Below are positions 23,162 to 33,600 of a stretch of DNA of 64,000 nucleotides, piece by piece; the stretch's first letter is position 1, and every line of letters begins with the position of its first letter. Source of the stretch: Pseudomonas taeanensis MS-3 (GTDB taxonomy: Bacteria; Pseudomonadota; Gammaproteobacteria; Pseudomonadales; Pseudomonadaceae); contig NZ_AWSQ01000001.1 in NCBI RefSeq assembly GCF_000498575.2, positions 417,984 to 481,983 on the forward strand. Reading direction: 5' to 3'. A program made the position numbers and the translations under genes. The notes below the pieces were generated by a model. The model was not told where the DNA came from and did not search any database. It worked only from the letters and a program-made list of their open reading frames with translations.

Positions 23162-23220
23162 CTACCCGTTGCGCTTCATAAGAGGCGGCATGGCGCAGTC
23201 TTCTCGCGGACAGCGGAAAC

Positions 23221-23247
23221 AAAAAAGCCCGGAGCAAAGTCCGGGCT
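23221..23247 (-). terminator. terminator of the OprE-like porin gene
   Basis: The stem AGCCCGGA (23226-23233) and TCCGGGCT (23240-23247) has a 6-nt loop. On the minus strand it is followed by six T residues. It lies 54 bp past the porin stop codon. Confidence 0.85.
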
Positions 23248-23300
23248 CTAATCGTCACGACTGAAAGGATGCACCGTTCAGTCGAACTGCGTCGTCGCCA

Positions 23301-24563
23301 TCAGAACAGCGGCAGGCTGTAGCTGACGATCAGACGGTTCTCGTCGATGTCATTGGCGAAGTTGGAGCGCACAGTCGCGTTGCGCCAGCGCACACCGAGG
23401 TTTTTCAGCGCGCCTTCCTGGAACACGTACATCAGCTCAGTGTTGCGCTCCCACTCCTTGCCCTCGGAGCGATTGGCACCCAGTTCGACGTTGTCGCCGG
23501 TCAGGTAGCGGGTCATGAAGGTCAGACCGGGAACGCCGATGGAGGCGAAGTTGAAGTCGTAACGCGCCTGCCAGGACTTCTCGTCCTTGTTGGCGAAATC
23601 GCCGATCTGCACGTAGTTGACCAGGAACGGATCGGTACCATTGATGTAGGCAAAACCAGTGTCGCCGCTCATCTTCTGGTAGCCCAAGCCGAAGCTGTGG
23701 CCGGACAGGCCGTAGGTGATCATCGCACCGAATGCCTTGTTATCGACGTTGCTGCGCCCGTCGTCGGTGGAGCGGGCATAGCGCAGATCGGTCTTCAGGG
23801 TCTGTTTGTCGGCCAGCGGCAGCACATGCACCAAGTTGAAGGAGTTCTGCTTGTAGAGGTCCTCCAGGTTGGAGTGGTAGTAGGCCGCGGTCAGATCCTG
23901 GGTGAGCTTGTAGCTGCCGCCGAGGAACTGGAACGAATCGGTCGTGATGCCGCCAGTGGTGGCGATGCCACGGCGGCCGCCACTGGTGATGGCGATGTCT
24001 TCGAAGTCGCCGGAGTTGCGGTGGTTGACTTCGCGCAGGTAGCCGCCATCCAGGGTCAGGCCGTCGATCTCCTGGGAAATCAGCTGGCCACCCTTGAATA
24101 CCTGCGGGGTCAGGCGGCTGTCGCTGGAGGCGATGGCCATGTTCTTGAACTGCATGCTGCCGGCACGCAAGGTGCTCTTGGATACCTTGACCTTGCCGGC
24201 AACGGCCAGATCGGAGGAGTAGTCCTGCGAACCGCCCGACGAGCGATCGGGCACCAGCAGGCCGCTACCCGCCGTGCCGTCGCCCGAATCCAGTTTGAAA
24301 CCGAGCATGCCGATGGCATCAAGGCCAAAGCCCACGGTGCCTTCGGTATAGCCGGAATCCATGCGCAGGATAAAACCTTGTGCCCATTCTTCCTGCTTGG
24401 CCTGGCTGGGGGTCGGCCGAGCATCCTGACGGAAGTCGCGGTTGAAGTAGAAGTTGCGCGCCTCCAGGCTGGCCTTGCTGTCCTTGATGAATTCAGCATT
24501 GGCGAGCTGGCTCAGGGACAGGGTGCCGACCGCTACAGCCAGCGCCAGGGTTGTCTTTCTCAT
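23301..24563 (-). CDS. OprD-family outer-membrane porin (OprE-like)
   Basis: Porin of 420 aa with signal peptide MRKTTLALAVAVGTLSLSQLANA. The mature start EFIKDSKASLEARNFYFNRDFR and the closing strand ENRLIVSYSLPLF, ending in phenylalanine, are typical of the OprD/OccK family. So are the segments GFILRMDSGYTEGTVGFGLDAIGMLG and RYDFNFASIGVPGLTFMTRY. In P. aeruginosa the porin next to aguA is OprE. Here the two are separated by the sulfur cassette. The substrate is unknown. GGAG lies ten bases before the ATG, and a terminator follows the gene. Confidence 0.9.
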   Translation of the reverse strand: MRKTTLALAVAVGTLSLSQLANAEFIKDSKASLEARNFYFNRDFRQDARPTPSQAKQEEWAQGFILRMDSGYTEGTVGFGLDAIGMLGFKLDSGDGTAGSGLLVPDRSSGGSQDYSSDLAVAGKVKVSKSTLRAGSMQFKNMAIASSDSRLTPQVFKGGQLISQEIDGLTLDGGYLREVNHRNSGDFEDIAITSGGRRGIATTGGITTDSFQFLGGSYKLTQDLTAAYYHSNLEDLYKQNSFNLVHVLPLADKQTLKTDLRYARSTDDGRSNVDNKAFGAMITYGLSGHSFGLGYQKMSGDTGFAYINGTDPFLVNYVQIGDFANKDEKSWQARYDFNFASIGVPGLTFMTRYLTGDNVELGANRSEGKEWERNTELMYVFQEGALKNLGVRWRNATVRSNFANDIDENRLIVSYSLPLF

Positions 24564-25229
24564 TATTCTTTACTCCAGTGTTTTAGGGGTGTCACTTCGT
24601 TCATGCACCGGGATTACCCGAAGCAGCGGGTGCAGAGCGAATTCGTTCGATCAGCCACCGGGACTTCGCTCACGAGCAGCCACGCAGGCGCCAGAGCAGA
24701 GAATCGTTCGGTGGGCGAAGGGAATCAGGACTGTGTGTCGGGGCACACATGCAAAACATTGTGCGACTGCTTTGTGACAATTTGAGGTGAGCAGGTGATC
24801 TTCATCGGCGCAGATCTCAGTATTTTTATTGTGTGCCGGCCAGGGAGCCAGCTTTAGGTCTGCAAAGCCTTACGCAGATACTGTGCCAGCTGCCAAATAA
24901 CGCCAGGCAACCGCTCTATTTCGGGATGCTGTGAGCAGATGCAGGCTTTGCGCCGCAATCATCCAAAGAAAAAATAAGCGGATTTTTGCCGAGAAACACA
25001 TCGCTATCGGCGGGTTATCGCCAAGAGCAACAGGTCTGGCCGCATGGCCTGAGGCACGCTTGCCGGAGCGGGTAGAGTCAGCTAGCGTCGACAGTAAGGA
25101 CTGCCTGCGCAGCGGAGCAGCACGTGAACACAGGAGATGGATGGAGTTACTGGGCAAGATGGGCCCGTTCATGGATGCGAGTGAAGCGACTCCCTATTCG
25201 GCCATCGGCCAACGTAGGAGGGATTGACT
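24564..25229. other. 666-bp intergenic region between the porin and PilZ genes
   Basis: This holds the divergent upstream regions of the porin gene (minus) and the PilZ gene (plus). On the porin side, TTGTCA on the minus strand near 24780 is a possible -35. Reading frames of about 100 codons exist on both strands (24870-25172 minus, 24931-25227 plus), but neither has a ribosome site, a recognisable protein or a hydrophobic pattern. I see no tRNA or strong hairpin here. Confidence 0.5.
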
Positions 25230-25643
25230 ATGCGTCTGTTCATCCGACACCCCACGGACGTGCCGATTGAGATTCAGGATGCTCCCGAGCATGGCTATGT
25301 CAGACAAGCCACTCAGGATATCGGCTTTGGCGGATTGGCCTTCATTTCCACTAAAGCCTTCGAACCAGAGTGCCTCATTGCGCTACGGATTCCCTGTCTG
25401 CGACCCGCCTTCGAGGTGGCGATGGCCCGTGTCACCTGGTGCCATAGCAGCAACAGCCACTTTGCCATCGGCGTGGAGTTTCTCGACTCAGCCGAGGCGT
25501 TCCGGGTGCGCATGATCGAGCAGATCTGTCACATCGAGAGTTATCAGCGCGAGGTCGAACAACGAGAAGGTCGTCACCTCAGCGCCGAACAGGCGGCAGA
25601 AGAATGGATCAGCCGTCATGCCTCGTCGTTCCCCGACCCTTGA
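25230..25643 (+). CDS. PilZ domain protein
   Basis: Single-domain protein of 137 aa. The N-terminal RLFIR is the RxxxR half of the c-di-GMP-binding motif. The second half appears as QDIGFGGLAF, where the usual D/NxSxxG serine is glycine, so binding strength is uncertain. The C-terminal half is a charged helix (REVEQREGRH). GGAGGG is spaced seven bases from the ATG at 25230, which decides the start over the TTG two codons earlier. Its position near a GGDEF/EAL gene suggests a c-di-GMP effector. Confidence 0.85.
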   Translation: MRLFIRHPTDVPIEIQDAPEHGYVRQATQDIGFGGLAFISTKAFEPECLIALRIPCLRPAFEVAMARVTWCHSSNSHFAIGVEFLDSAEAFRVRMIEQICHIESYQREVEQREGRHLSAEQAAEEWISRHASSFPDP

Positions 25644-25745
25644 GCCTGTCAGAAGCGAGAGATTGCCGGGCTAGACGCAACGCCCGATGCTCTGCTGGCG
25701 ATGCCTGATCGGCAGCAGAGAGACGGCTGCACGTTTGGCCAGCAT

Positions 25746-25769
25746 TAAAAACCCGCCGAATGGCGGGTT
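25746..25769 (-). terminator. terminator of desA
   Basis: The stem AACCCGCC (25750-25757) and GGCGGGTT (25762-25769) has loop GAAT. On the minus strand it is followed by TTTAATG, giving a short U tract. It is about 75 bp past the desA stop codon and also lies downstream of the convergent PilZ gene. Confidence 0.85.
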
Positions 25770-25843
25770 CTAACAGCGCGTCATGAAACAGCCCCGGCGC
25801 CCTGCGGCAGCACCGATGGGCACCGCAGCTGAAGCGCTAACAC

Positions 25844-27031
25844 TCAGGCGAGCGTGGCGGGGCGCAGCGAGTAGGTCTTCAGCTGCTCGGCGAACTCGCG
25901 CAATGACTGAATGCCGCTGGCTTCCGCGTCATGCACCCACAGCCTGATCGCTTCGAGCATGTCGTGGCCATTGGAGCTGGTCTTGACCCAGATCTGCTGC
26001 AAGGCCAGACGCTTCTCGTAGATCACCTTGAGCGCCTGGCTCTGCGCCAGCATGGCGTCGATGCGTACCTGCTGCTGGTCCTGCAACAGGCTCGGCTCAC
26101 GGGCCAGCAAGCGCTTGGCGCGATGAAATTGGTGGCGCACCGAGGCATCGGCCTTGGCCAGTTCCTGCTTGACCAGCGGCCCAATCACCAACTTGCGGTA
26201 TTGCGCCATGATCTGGAAACGATTGTTGAGGATGGCCATGGCGGTATCCATATCCAGCTGACGCTTGCCTTCGACGCGGTGGGCGATCGGCGCGACGCGC
26301 TGCACCTTGGCCAGACCGAACAGGCTGAGCAACTGAATCCACGCCCAGCCCATGTCGAACTCCCACTTGCGCACCGACAGCTTGGCCGAGTTCGGGTAGG
26401 TGTGATGATTGTTGTGCAGCTCTTCGCCGCCAATCAAAATGCCCCAGGGCACCAGGTTGGTCGCCGCATCGCGACACTCGAAATTGCGGTAACCGACGGC
26501 ATGCCCGAGGCCATTGATCACCCCGGCCGCCCACACCGGGATCCACATCATCTGGATCGCCCACACGGTGATGCCAATGACGCCAAACAACGCCAGGTCA
26601 ATCAGCGCCATCAACGTCACGCCACCGAAGGTGAAGCGAGAATAGACATTGCGCTCGATCCAGTCGTCCGGGCAGTTCTTGCCGTAGATGCGCAGGGTTT
26701 CCGGGTTCTTCGCCTCTTCCTGATAGAGTTCGGCACCCGTACGCAACACCGTGCTCAAGCCCTTGATCACCGGGCTGTGCGGGTCATCGACAGTTTCGCA
26801 TTTGGCATGATGCTTGCGATGAATGGCGGTCCACTCGCGGGTGTTCTGACCCGTACTCAGCCACAGCCAGAGGCGGAAGAAGTGTTTAACTGCTGGATGC
26901 AGTTCGAGCGCGCGATGCGCGGAGTAACGGTGTAGATACACCGTGACGCTGACGATGGTCACGTGCGTCATCAGCAGGATGACAGCAACCAGCTGCCACA
27001 CTGACAGATCGAGAAAACCGTTGTACCACAT
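25844..27031 (-). CDS. desA: acyl-lipid delta-9 fatty acid desaturase DesA
   Basis: Membrane di-iron desaturase of 395 aa that inserts a double bond into acyl chains of existing phospholipids with O2. The three histidine boxes are HRYSAH (34-39), HRKHH (71-75) and HNNHH (206-210). Membrane segments surround residues 10-30 and 135-170. The C-terminal 130 residues are a charged helical extension. The order DesA next to a divergent GGDEF/EAL gene matches PA0286/PA0285 of P. aeruginosa. A 168-bp region separates it from that gene and must hold both promoters. Confidence 0.93.
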   Translation of the reverse strand: MWYNGFLDLSVWQLVAVILLMTHVTIVSVTVYLHRYSAHRALELHPAVKHFFRLWLWLSTGQNTREWTAIHRKHHAKCETVDDPHSPVIKGLSTVLRTGAELYQEEAKNPETLRIYGKNCPDDWIERNVYSRFTFGGVTLMALIDLALFGVIGITVWAIQMMWIPVWAAGVINGLGHAVGYRNFECRDAATNLVPWGILIGGEELHNNHHTYPNSAKLSVRKWEFDMGWAWIQLLSLFGLAKVQRVAPIAHRVEGKRQLDMDTAMAILNNRFQIMAQYRKLVIGPLVKQELAKADASVRHQFHRAKRLLAREPSLLQDQQQVRIDAMLAQSQALKVIYEKRLALQQIWVKTSSNGHDMLEAIRLWVHDAEASGIQSLREFAEQLKTYSLRPATLA

Positions 27032-27199
27032 GGAGTCGAGTGCCTCTAAAAGGAAGACGCAGCTTGTCCAACAATCCCAAGCCGTGCTGCATTATCACCA
27101 ACATAGATCAGAAAACCAGTTGGTCTTTTGGATAAGAATGTTACCGCTGCGCCCATCTATATACTGACCAGCAGATAAAAAAGAGCCCCTCAATCTCCT

Positions 27200-29521
27200 A
27201 TGCCCTTACTCTACGGCGCTTTGCGCCTGACCCTGATCTATGCGCTGACCGCTGGTCTCTGGGTCTTTTACAGCGACGGACTGCTGACTGCGCTTGGCCT
27301 ATCCATCGAGCAAATGCAACGCTGGCAACTGCTCAAGGGGCTGGGCTTTGTCCTGCTCACCAGCCTGCTGCTGTACCTGACCCTGCGCGCCCATCTGCGC
27401 CTGCACTCCCGCATGCGCAATGCCCTGACTGCCAGCGAGGAGCGCCTGAGCCTGGCGCTGGACGCCGCCAAGGACGGCCTGTGGGACTGGAACCTGCAGA
27501 CCCTCAAGGTGTTTTTCTCGCCGGGCTATACCCGCCTGCTTGGCCTCGAGCCTGGCGACCTGGGCGATAGCCGTGACAGTTGGCTGCATCACCTGCACCC
27601 GGACGATCACGCTCACTGCCAACAGAGCATCGTGCAACTGTTGCACGCCGCCTGTCAGGCACCTTACGAAAACACTTATCGTCTGCGTCATCGCGACGGC
27701 AGTTACCGCTGGATTCAAGCACGTGGGCGCTTGCTGCTCGACGCCCAGGGCCGCCCGCAGCGCTTGATCGGCACCGCCAGCGACATCACTCAGCGGCGCG
27801 CCGACGAAGACAGCAGACGTCAGGCCGCGGCGGTGTTCGATGCGACTCAGGAAGGCGTGCTGGTGACCGATGCCGCGCAACGCATCGTGCATATCAATCC
27901 GGCCTTCAGCCGGATCACCGGCTACAGCGAAGCGGAAATCCTCGGCCAGCAGCCCAGTCTGCTGAAATCCGGACGTCACGACCCCGCCTTCTACGCTGCG
28001 CTGTGGCAGACCTTGCAGAGTCTGGGAGCCTGGAGCGGAGAGGTGTGGAATCGGCGCAAGAATGGCGAAATCTATCCACAGTGGCAGTGCATCCGGGCGA
28101 TCCACGACGAACAGGGGGGTGTCAGTCATTACGTCGCGGTGTTCTCCGACATCAGCGCGCTCAAGCGCTCACAGCACGAGCTAGACTACCTGGCGCACCA
28201 TGACCCGCTAAGCGACCTGCCCAACCGCCTGCTGTTCACCGAGCGCGTCGCCCATGCCCTGCAACGAGCCCAGCGCGAGCAACACGGTGGCGCGGTGCTG
28301 TTGATCGATCTGGACCACTTCAAGCACATCAACGAAAGCCTCGGCCACAACGTCGGCGACCTGTTGCTCAAGGCCGTCGGCGAACGCTTGAGCGCGCAAC
28401 TGACCACCGGCATGACCCTGGCCCGCCTGGGTGGCGACGAGTTTGGCGTGCTCTGCGAAGATTGCCTGCATGCGCAACTAGCCGCCGAGTTCGCCCAGCA
28501 ACTGCTCGACACGCTGAATACACCATTTCGACTCGATGGCCACGAACTATTCATCGCCGCCAGCATCGGCATCAGCCTGTTTCCAGGCGACGCGCAGAGC
28601 GTCGAGCAAGTGCTGCGCAATGTCGACTCGGCCCTGTTCAAGGCCAAGAGCAACGGCCGCGAAGGCTTTGCCTTCTATGCTCAGGAGCTGACCGAATACG
28701 CGCGCCAGCGGGTTGAACTGGTCGGCGCACTGCGCCATGCCTTGGAAGGCAATGAACTGCGTGTGCATTACCAGCCGCTGCTGTGCCTGCAGAGCCAGCG
28801 GCTGATCGGTGTCGAGGCGCTGGTGCGCTGGCAACATCCACAGCGCGGCCTGGTCCCGCCGGGAGAGTTCATCCCGATCGCCGAAGAAAGTGGCTTGATC
28901 GGCGCCATTGATGCCTGGGTGATGGCGCACGCCTGCCGGCAGATGGTCGCCTGGCAGGCCGCCGGCAGCGCTATCCAGTTCGTCGCGGTGAACGTCTCCA
29001 GCCGCCTGTTCAGCCACGGCAAACTGGATGGCCAGGTCGCCCAGGTTCTGGCAGAAAGCGGCCTCGACCCGGCATGCCTGGAGTTGGAGGTCACCGAAAG
29101 CGCGGTCATGCAGGACCCCGATGCGGCTCAGGGGCTGCTCGAGCGCTTGCGTGACCTGGGCATTCGTCTGTCCATCGATGACTTCGGCACCGGCTATAGT
29201 TCCCTGGCACGCCTGAAACGCCTGCCGGTCCACAAGCTCAAGCTCGACCAGAGTTTCGTGCGCGGTTTGCCGCACGACCACGACGATGCAACCATTACCC
29301 GCGCGGTGATTGCACTCGGCCATAACCTGGGCCTGAAGGTACTGGCCGAAGGCATCGAACAACCGCAGCAGATGGAGTTTCTTCGCCAACTAGGCTGTGA
29401 TCAGGGCCAGGGTTATTACTTGGGTCGCCCGCAGCCGGCCGAACAGCTGCCCACAGCGTTTGAGTTGCCGCAGCCGCTGAAAATCCCGCTCACCGAACGC
29501 GTAACCCAGCAACAGGATTAA
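27200..29521 (+). CDS. membrane PAS-PAS-GGDEF-EAL c-di-GMP protein
   Basis: Protein of 773 aa. Two membrane helices (about 6-29 and 45-67) anchor it, with no large periplasmic part. Two PAS domains follow (about 77-195 and 205-320), then GGDEF (411-415, LARLGGDEFGVL) without an RxxD inhibitory site, then EAL (539-541, VEALVRWQHP). The EAL catalytic motifs DDFGTGYSSL, KLDQSFV and VLAEGIEQ are intact, so phosphodiesterase activity is likely; GGDEF may be active or serve as a GTP sensor. It corresponds by position to P. aeruginosa PA0285. It is the first gene of the kinase cluster, 9 bp before the REC-HDOD gene. Confidence 0.92.
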   Translation: MPLLYGALRLTLIYALTAGLWVFYSDGLLTALGLSIEQMQRWQLLKGLGFVLLTSLLLYLTLRAHLRLHSRMRNALTASEERLSLALDAAKDGLWDWNLQTLKVFFSPGYTRLLGLEPGDLGDSRDSWLHHLHPDDHAHCQQSIVQLLHAACQAPYENTYRLRHRDGSYRWIQARGRLLLDAQGRPQRLIGTASDITQRRADEDSRRQAAAVFDATQEGVLVTDAAQRIVHINPAFSRITGYSEAEILGQQPSLLKSGRHDPAFYAALWQTLQSLGAWSGEVWNRRKNGEIYPQWQCIRAIHDEQGGVSHYVAVFSDISALKRSQHELDYLAHHDPLSDLPNRLLFTERVAHALQRAQREQHGGAVLLIDLDHFKHINESLGHNVGDLLLKAVGERLSAQLTTGMTLARLGGDEFGVLCEDCLHAQLAAEFAQQLLDTLNTPFRLDGHELFIAASIGISLFPGDAQSVEQVLRNVDSALFKAKSNGREGFAFYAQELTEYARQRVELVGALRHALEGNELRVHYQPLLCLQSQRLIGVEALVRWQHPQRGLVPPGEFIPIAEESGLIGAIDAWVMAHACRQMVAWQAAGSAIQFVAVNVSSRLFSHGKLDGQVAQVLAESGLDPACLELEVTESAVMQDPDAAQGLLERLRDLGIRLSIDDFGTGYSSLARLKRLPVHKLKLDQSFVRGLPHDHDDATITRAVIALGHNLGLKVLAEGIEQPQQMEFLRQLGCDQGQGYYLGRPQPAEQLPTAFELPQPLKIPLTERVTQQQD

Positions 29522-29530
29522 GGACCGATC

Positions 29531-30658
29531 ATGCGTGTGATGATTCTCGAAGATGACCATTGGATCGCCGACCTGCTCAAGCAAATCGTCCTCAGCCTCA
29601 GACCAGGCGCTCAGGTTAGCTGCCTGGAGACGGTGGCCGATGCCCTGCTCGATTGGCAGCAGAACGCCGCCGATCTGGTGATCGCCGACTGGAACCTGCC
29701 TGACGACCCCGGCACCCTGCTGCTCGAGCAGATTCGCCGGGACAACCGCCAGGTGCCCCTGGTGATGATCACCGGCCGCGCCGATCGCAACAGCGTGATG
29801 GAGGTCAGGCCGCTGGGCATCAGCGCCTTCATCAGCAAACCCTTCCAGGTACCCAAGGTGCTCGAATGCCTGGAACGCTTACTGCCACCGGCCGAAGACA
29901 ACCCACCGACCGAGACCGGCACCAGCGCGAACCTGAGCGCCTACCTGGCCGAACTGCCCGCCGATGATCTGGACCTGCCATTACAGCCCGGCATGCTCGA
30001 TGACCTGCAAACAGATGCCGCTGCACCACCGACCCTGCAGGTACTCAACCAACGCTGGCAAACCGATCCGGCCCTGACCGCCCGCCTGGTCGCAGCGGCC
30101 AACAGCCGCCAATACAACCAGGCCGGCATCCCCTGCCTGAGCCTGACCGCGGCACTGCAGGCACTGGGGCCAGCCACCAGCCTGAACATTGGCCTGGGTC
30201 TCGGTCTGCGTCCGAGCGCAGAACTCCAGGACGCCGAGCTACAACTGCAGGCCCTGGCTCACATGCAACAGGTTGAACGCCTGAGCCAACGGGTTCGCGA
30301 GCTGGCGGAACAGTGCCAGATCGACCCGGCCCCCCTGCAGACGGCAGCGGCGCTGCATCGCATTGGCGAGCTGTGTGTGCTACATCATGCCCAGCTCTGG
30401 CAGAATGCCGGCAACACGCTGGACGCGGAGCAGCTGAGCCAGGCTCTGGACGAGGTCAGCAACGAGCTGGCCAATCGCCTGAAAGCCCATTGGCGCCTAC
30501 CTGTTCCTCTTCGCGAGCTGATCGGAGCCTGCTATGTATTGCCCGGCAACAACGTCAAACGCGAGACCCTGCTCATGCGCCTGGCCGCCAGCGAGCTAGA
30601 CGCCACCCCCAACAGCAACGACCAGGCCCGACTGAGACGCCTGGCCGGATTATCCTGA
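29531..30658 (+). CDS. response regulator with HDOD output domain
   Basis: Protein of 375 aa. The receiver domain (1-120) has the acidic pair EDD at 7-9, phosphoacceptor D53 in LVIADWNLPDD and the lysine in FISKPFQVPK. After a proline-rich linker comes an HDOD-type helical domain (about 145-340; NQRWQTDPALTARLVAAANS, SLTAALQALGP, AAALHRIGEL). HDOD proteins act in signalling without enzymatic HD chemistry and are often linked to c-di-GMP or motility. It starts 9 bp after the EAL gene, and the first kinase gene starts 32 bp downstream. Confidence 0.88.
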   Translation: MRVMILEDDHWIADLLKQIVLSLRPGAQVSCLETVADALLDWQQNAADLVIADWNLPDDPGTLLLEQIRRDNRQVPLVMITGRADRNSVMEVRPLGISAFISKPFQVPKVLECLERLLPPAEDNPPTETGTSANLSAYLAELPADDLDLPLQPGMLDDLQTDAAAPPTLQVLNQRWQTDPALTARLVAAANSRQYNQAGIPCLSLTAALQALGPATSLNIGLGLGLRPSAELQDAELQLQALAHMQQVERLSQRVRELAEQCQIDPAPLQTAAALHRIGELCVLHHAQLWQNAGNTLDAEQLSQALDEVSNELANRLKAHWRLPVPLRELIGACYVLPGNNVKRETLLMRLAASELDATPNSNDQARLRRLAGLS

Positions 30659-30690
30659 GGAAGCCCCAGACGCCGTGGTGAAGGATTAGG

Positions 30691-33600
30691 ATGTCGTCAA
30701 TGAACTCACCCGAGAAGTCTGCCGCGACTCGCTGGATAGTCGGCCTAGGCAGCCTGAGCCTGGCGTTGTTCTTTACCGCGCTGGGCTGGCGTGCCCTGAG
30801 CGAGCGCGAAACCCTCTGGCAGTTTCAGATCGCCAAACAGGGCGAGCTGCAACAGCTGGCACTGCAAAACACTCAGTTCGCCCTGCAAAAGCAGGCACAG
30901 GTACTGGTCGAAAGCATCGCCGCCGATGCCTGGGTCGTCGAATTGGTGCGTCAGGCCTATGAGCTGCAGCGCCACACCGCCGGGCAAAACAGCGCGGAAC
31001 TGAACGCCATCCGCAATCAGCTGTATACCCGCCTGGCACCTCGCTGGCGCAACCTGCAGCGCGAGCATCCGTTCCGTCTCTACGTGCACCTGGCGCCCAG
31101 GGTCAACGTGTTGCTGCGGGTGCACGAGCCAGAGGCGTTCGGCGACGCCCAATCCGAGCAACGGCCAATGGTCCGCGACGCCCTGCGCGATGGCCTCAGC
31201 AAAGCCGGCCTCGGCCTGAGTCGCGGCAGTCTCGGCATGCGCGCCGTCACTCTGCTGCAGGTGGAAGGTTCGTCTGGCGCGGTGACCATCGGCGCCGTCG
31301 AAGTGGCTTTAGGCGTACTCAACAACCTGCAGCAACTCGATCGTGAGTTGAACGCCGGGATCGCCCTGCTGCTCCCACAACACGCCTTCGAGCAGCCGCG
31401 CAGTGGAGAAAGCCTGCGGGGGCTGGGCAGCGAAACCGACAACTGGCGTCTGATGGACTACTCACGGCCCCAGCTGGAACAGTGGCAGGCGCGCAACATG
31501 CTGCCGGACCCGGACAGTGGAACGACGCTCAAGCTGCTCGAAGATCAAGGGCGTACCTATCTGCTCAATCAGATCGAACTGTCGGGTTATCGGCCAACAG
31601 AAACCACCGACGCCAGCGCACCCGCCATCGCCCTGACCTGGCGCGATGTCAGCGAGCAGTTCAGCCTGCATCAAGACGAGAAACGCTGGCTGCTCGGCAA
31701 GTGGCTGGTGGCCTGGCTGGGTGCGGAAGCCCTGTTGCTGGTATTGCTGCTGGCCACCCGCAACAGCACCCAGACGATGATGCGCCGTCATCAGGACGAA
31801 CTGCAGCGCAAGCACCAGCAAAGTGAGCATTCGCGCCAATTACTGGCGATCATCGCTCAGGCGCAGGCCGTCTATATCGGCGCGCAGAACCACGAACAAG
31901 CCTTCGATGCGCTACTGCTGCGTATCCTCGAACTGACCGCCAGCCAGTTCGGCTTTATCGGCGAAGTGCTGCAAGACGCCGACGGCGCGCCCTATCTACG
32001 CACCTATGCGATCAACGACCTCGCCGGGGACAGGGCCAACACGCAAGGCTACGCCGAAAGCAGCTTCGGCGGCCTGGAACTGCGCAACCTCGACAGCCTG
32101 TTCGGTGAGGTCATCTGCAGCGGTCACACCGTGATCGACAACGCTCCGACAGACGACCTGCGCTGCTTCGGCCTACCCTCGGCACTGCCTCCCGTGCAGA
32201 CCTTCGCCGGCCTGCCGATCCACGCCCACGGCCGGCTGGTCGGCATGCTCGGCCTGGCCAACCACGCCGCTGGTTATTCGCCTGAGCTGGCCGGACATCT
32301 GCAATCGGTACTCGCCACCCTCGGCCAGCTGATCGAGGCACTGCACCGCGATACCCTGCGCGAACAGGCCCAGCATCGCCTGCAACGCCAGCAGAGTGCG
32401 CTGCGCGCACTCAACGAGATCGCCGCCCTGCCTAAGCTGCTCAGCCAGGAGCAGTTGCGCCAGGCCCTGCAGGTCGGCGCCAGCTACTATCAGACGCCGC
32501 TGGCGATCATCAGCCAGATCGAAGACGACGATTACCGGGTGCTGGTGCAGGTCTCACCAGCGGATACCTTGCACGACGATCAGCATTTTCCGCTCGGCCA
32601 CACCTACTGCAGCATTACCCTGCAAAGTGACAGCGTGCTGGCCATCGAGCGGATGGCGCAGTCGCCGCATGCCGGTCACCCCTGCTACGCGGAATTCGCC
32701 CTGGAATCCTATATCGGCATCGGCATATGGGTCGGCGGACGGCGCTTCGGCACCCTGAACTTCTCCTCAGCCGAGGCCCGCAGCCAGCCCTTCGACGAAG
32801 CCGACCATGAGTTTCTGCGCCTGTTCGCCCGCTGGGTCGGCTCGACCCTGGAGCGCCAGCAACAGGAGCAGGCACGCCAGACCCTGCTCGAACGCCTGGA
32901 CGAATCCCAGCGCATCGCCCGGCTCGGCCACTGGGAAGTCAACCTGGAGAACGGTGAGCTGTACTGGTCGAGCATGGTCTTCGAGATTTTCGGTCGTGAC
33001 CCAGAAGACTTCACCCCTAGTGCTAAAGCCTTCAGGCAAGCCGTGCATGCCGATGACCGGGCCTTGCTCGCGGCCAGCGAACAACACGTTCTGGCGGGAG
33101 GCACCTACGATGTCGTGCACCGGATAGTCCGGCCCAGCGGCGAAGTCCGCTGGGTGCATGAACTGGCGCACCTGCAACCGGACCAACGAGGTCGGATGAC
33201 TCGCCTGATAGGCACCGTGCAGGACATCAGCGAACGGGCCAAAGCCGAGGCGGCACTCAAGGAGCAGAGCCAGCGCCTGGCCAGCATCATCGAAGGTACC
33301 CACGTCGGCACCTGGGAATTGAACCTGCGCAGCGGCGCCACGCAATTCAACGAATTGTGGGCAGAGATCATCGGTTATCGTCTGGATGAGCTGGCGCCGC
33401 TGGACATCCACAAAGCGCTGAGCTTCGTGCACCCCGATGACCTGCCTCAGGCCCACGAGCTGTTGCAACGACATTGCCGCCGCGAGCTGCCCTACTACGA
33501 CTACCAGTGCCGCATGCGCCACAAGCACGGCCACTGGGTCTGGGTCCACGTGCGAGGCCGGGTGGAGCGCTGGAGCGCCGACGGCAAACCGCTGATGATG

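Larger units (their letters stand above)
22959..23300. other. intergenic region between the sulfur cassette and the porin gene
   Basis: No gene is supported in these 342 bp. They hold the operator candidate (22982-23008), a decayed REP copy (CAGGATGAAATCCAG, about 23115-23129), an intact REP palindrome (23145-23161) and the porin terminator (23221-23247). Confidence 0.6.

Noticed and set aside
24870..25227. Overlapping 98- and 100-codon frames in the porin-PilZ gap
   Set aside because: Neither has a ribosome site or protein-like pattern. I left the region as non-coding, although a small RNA cannot be excluded.
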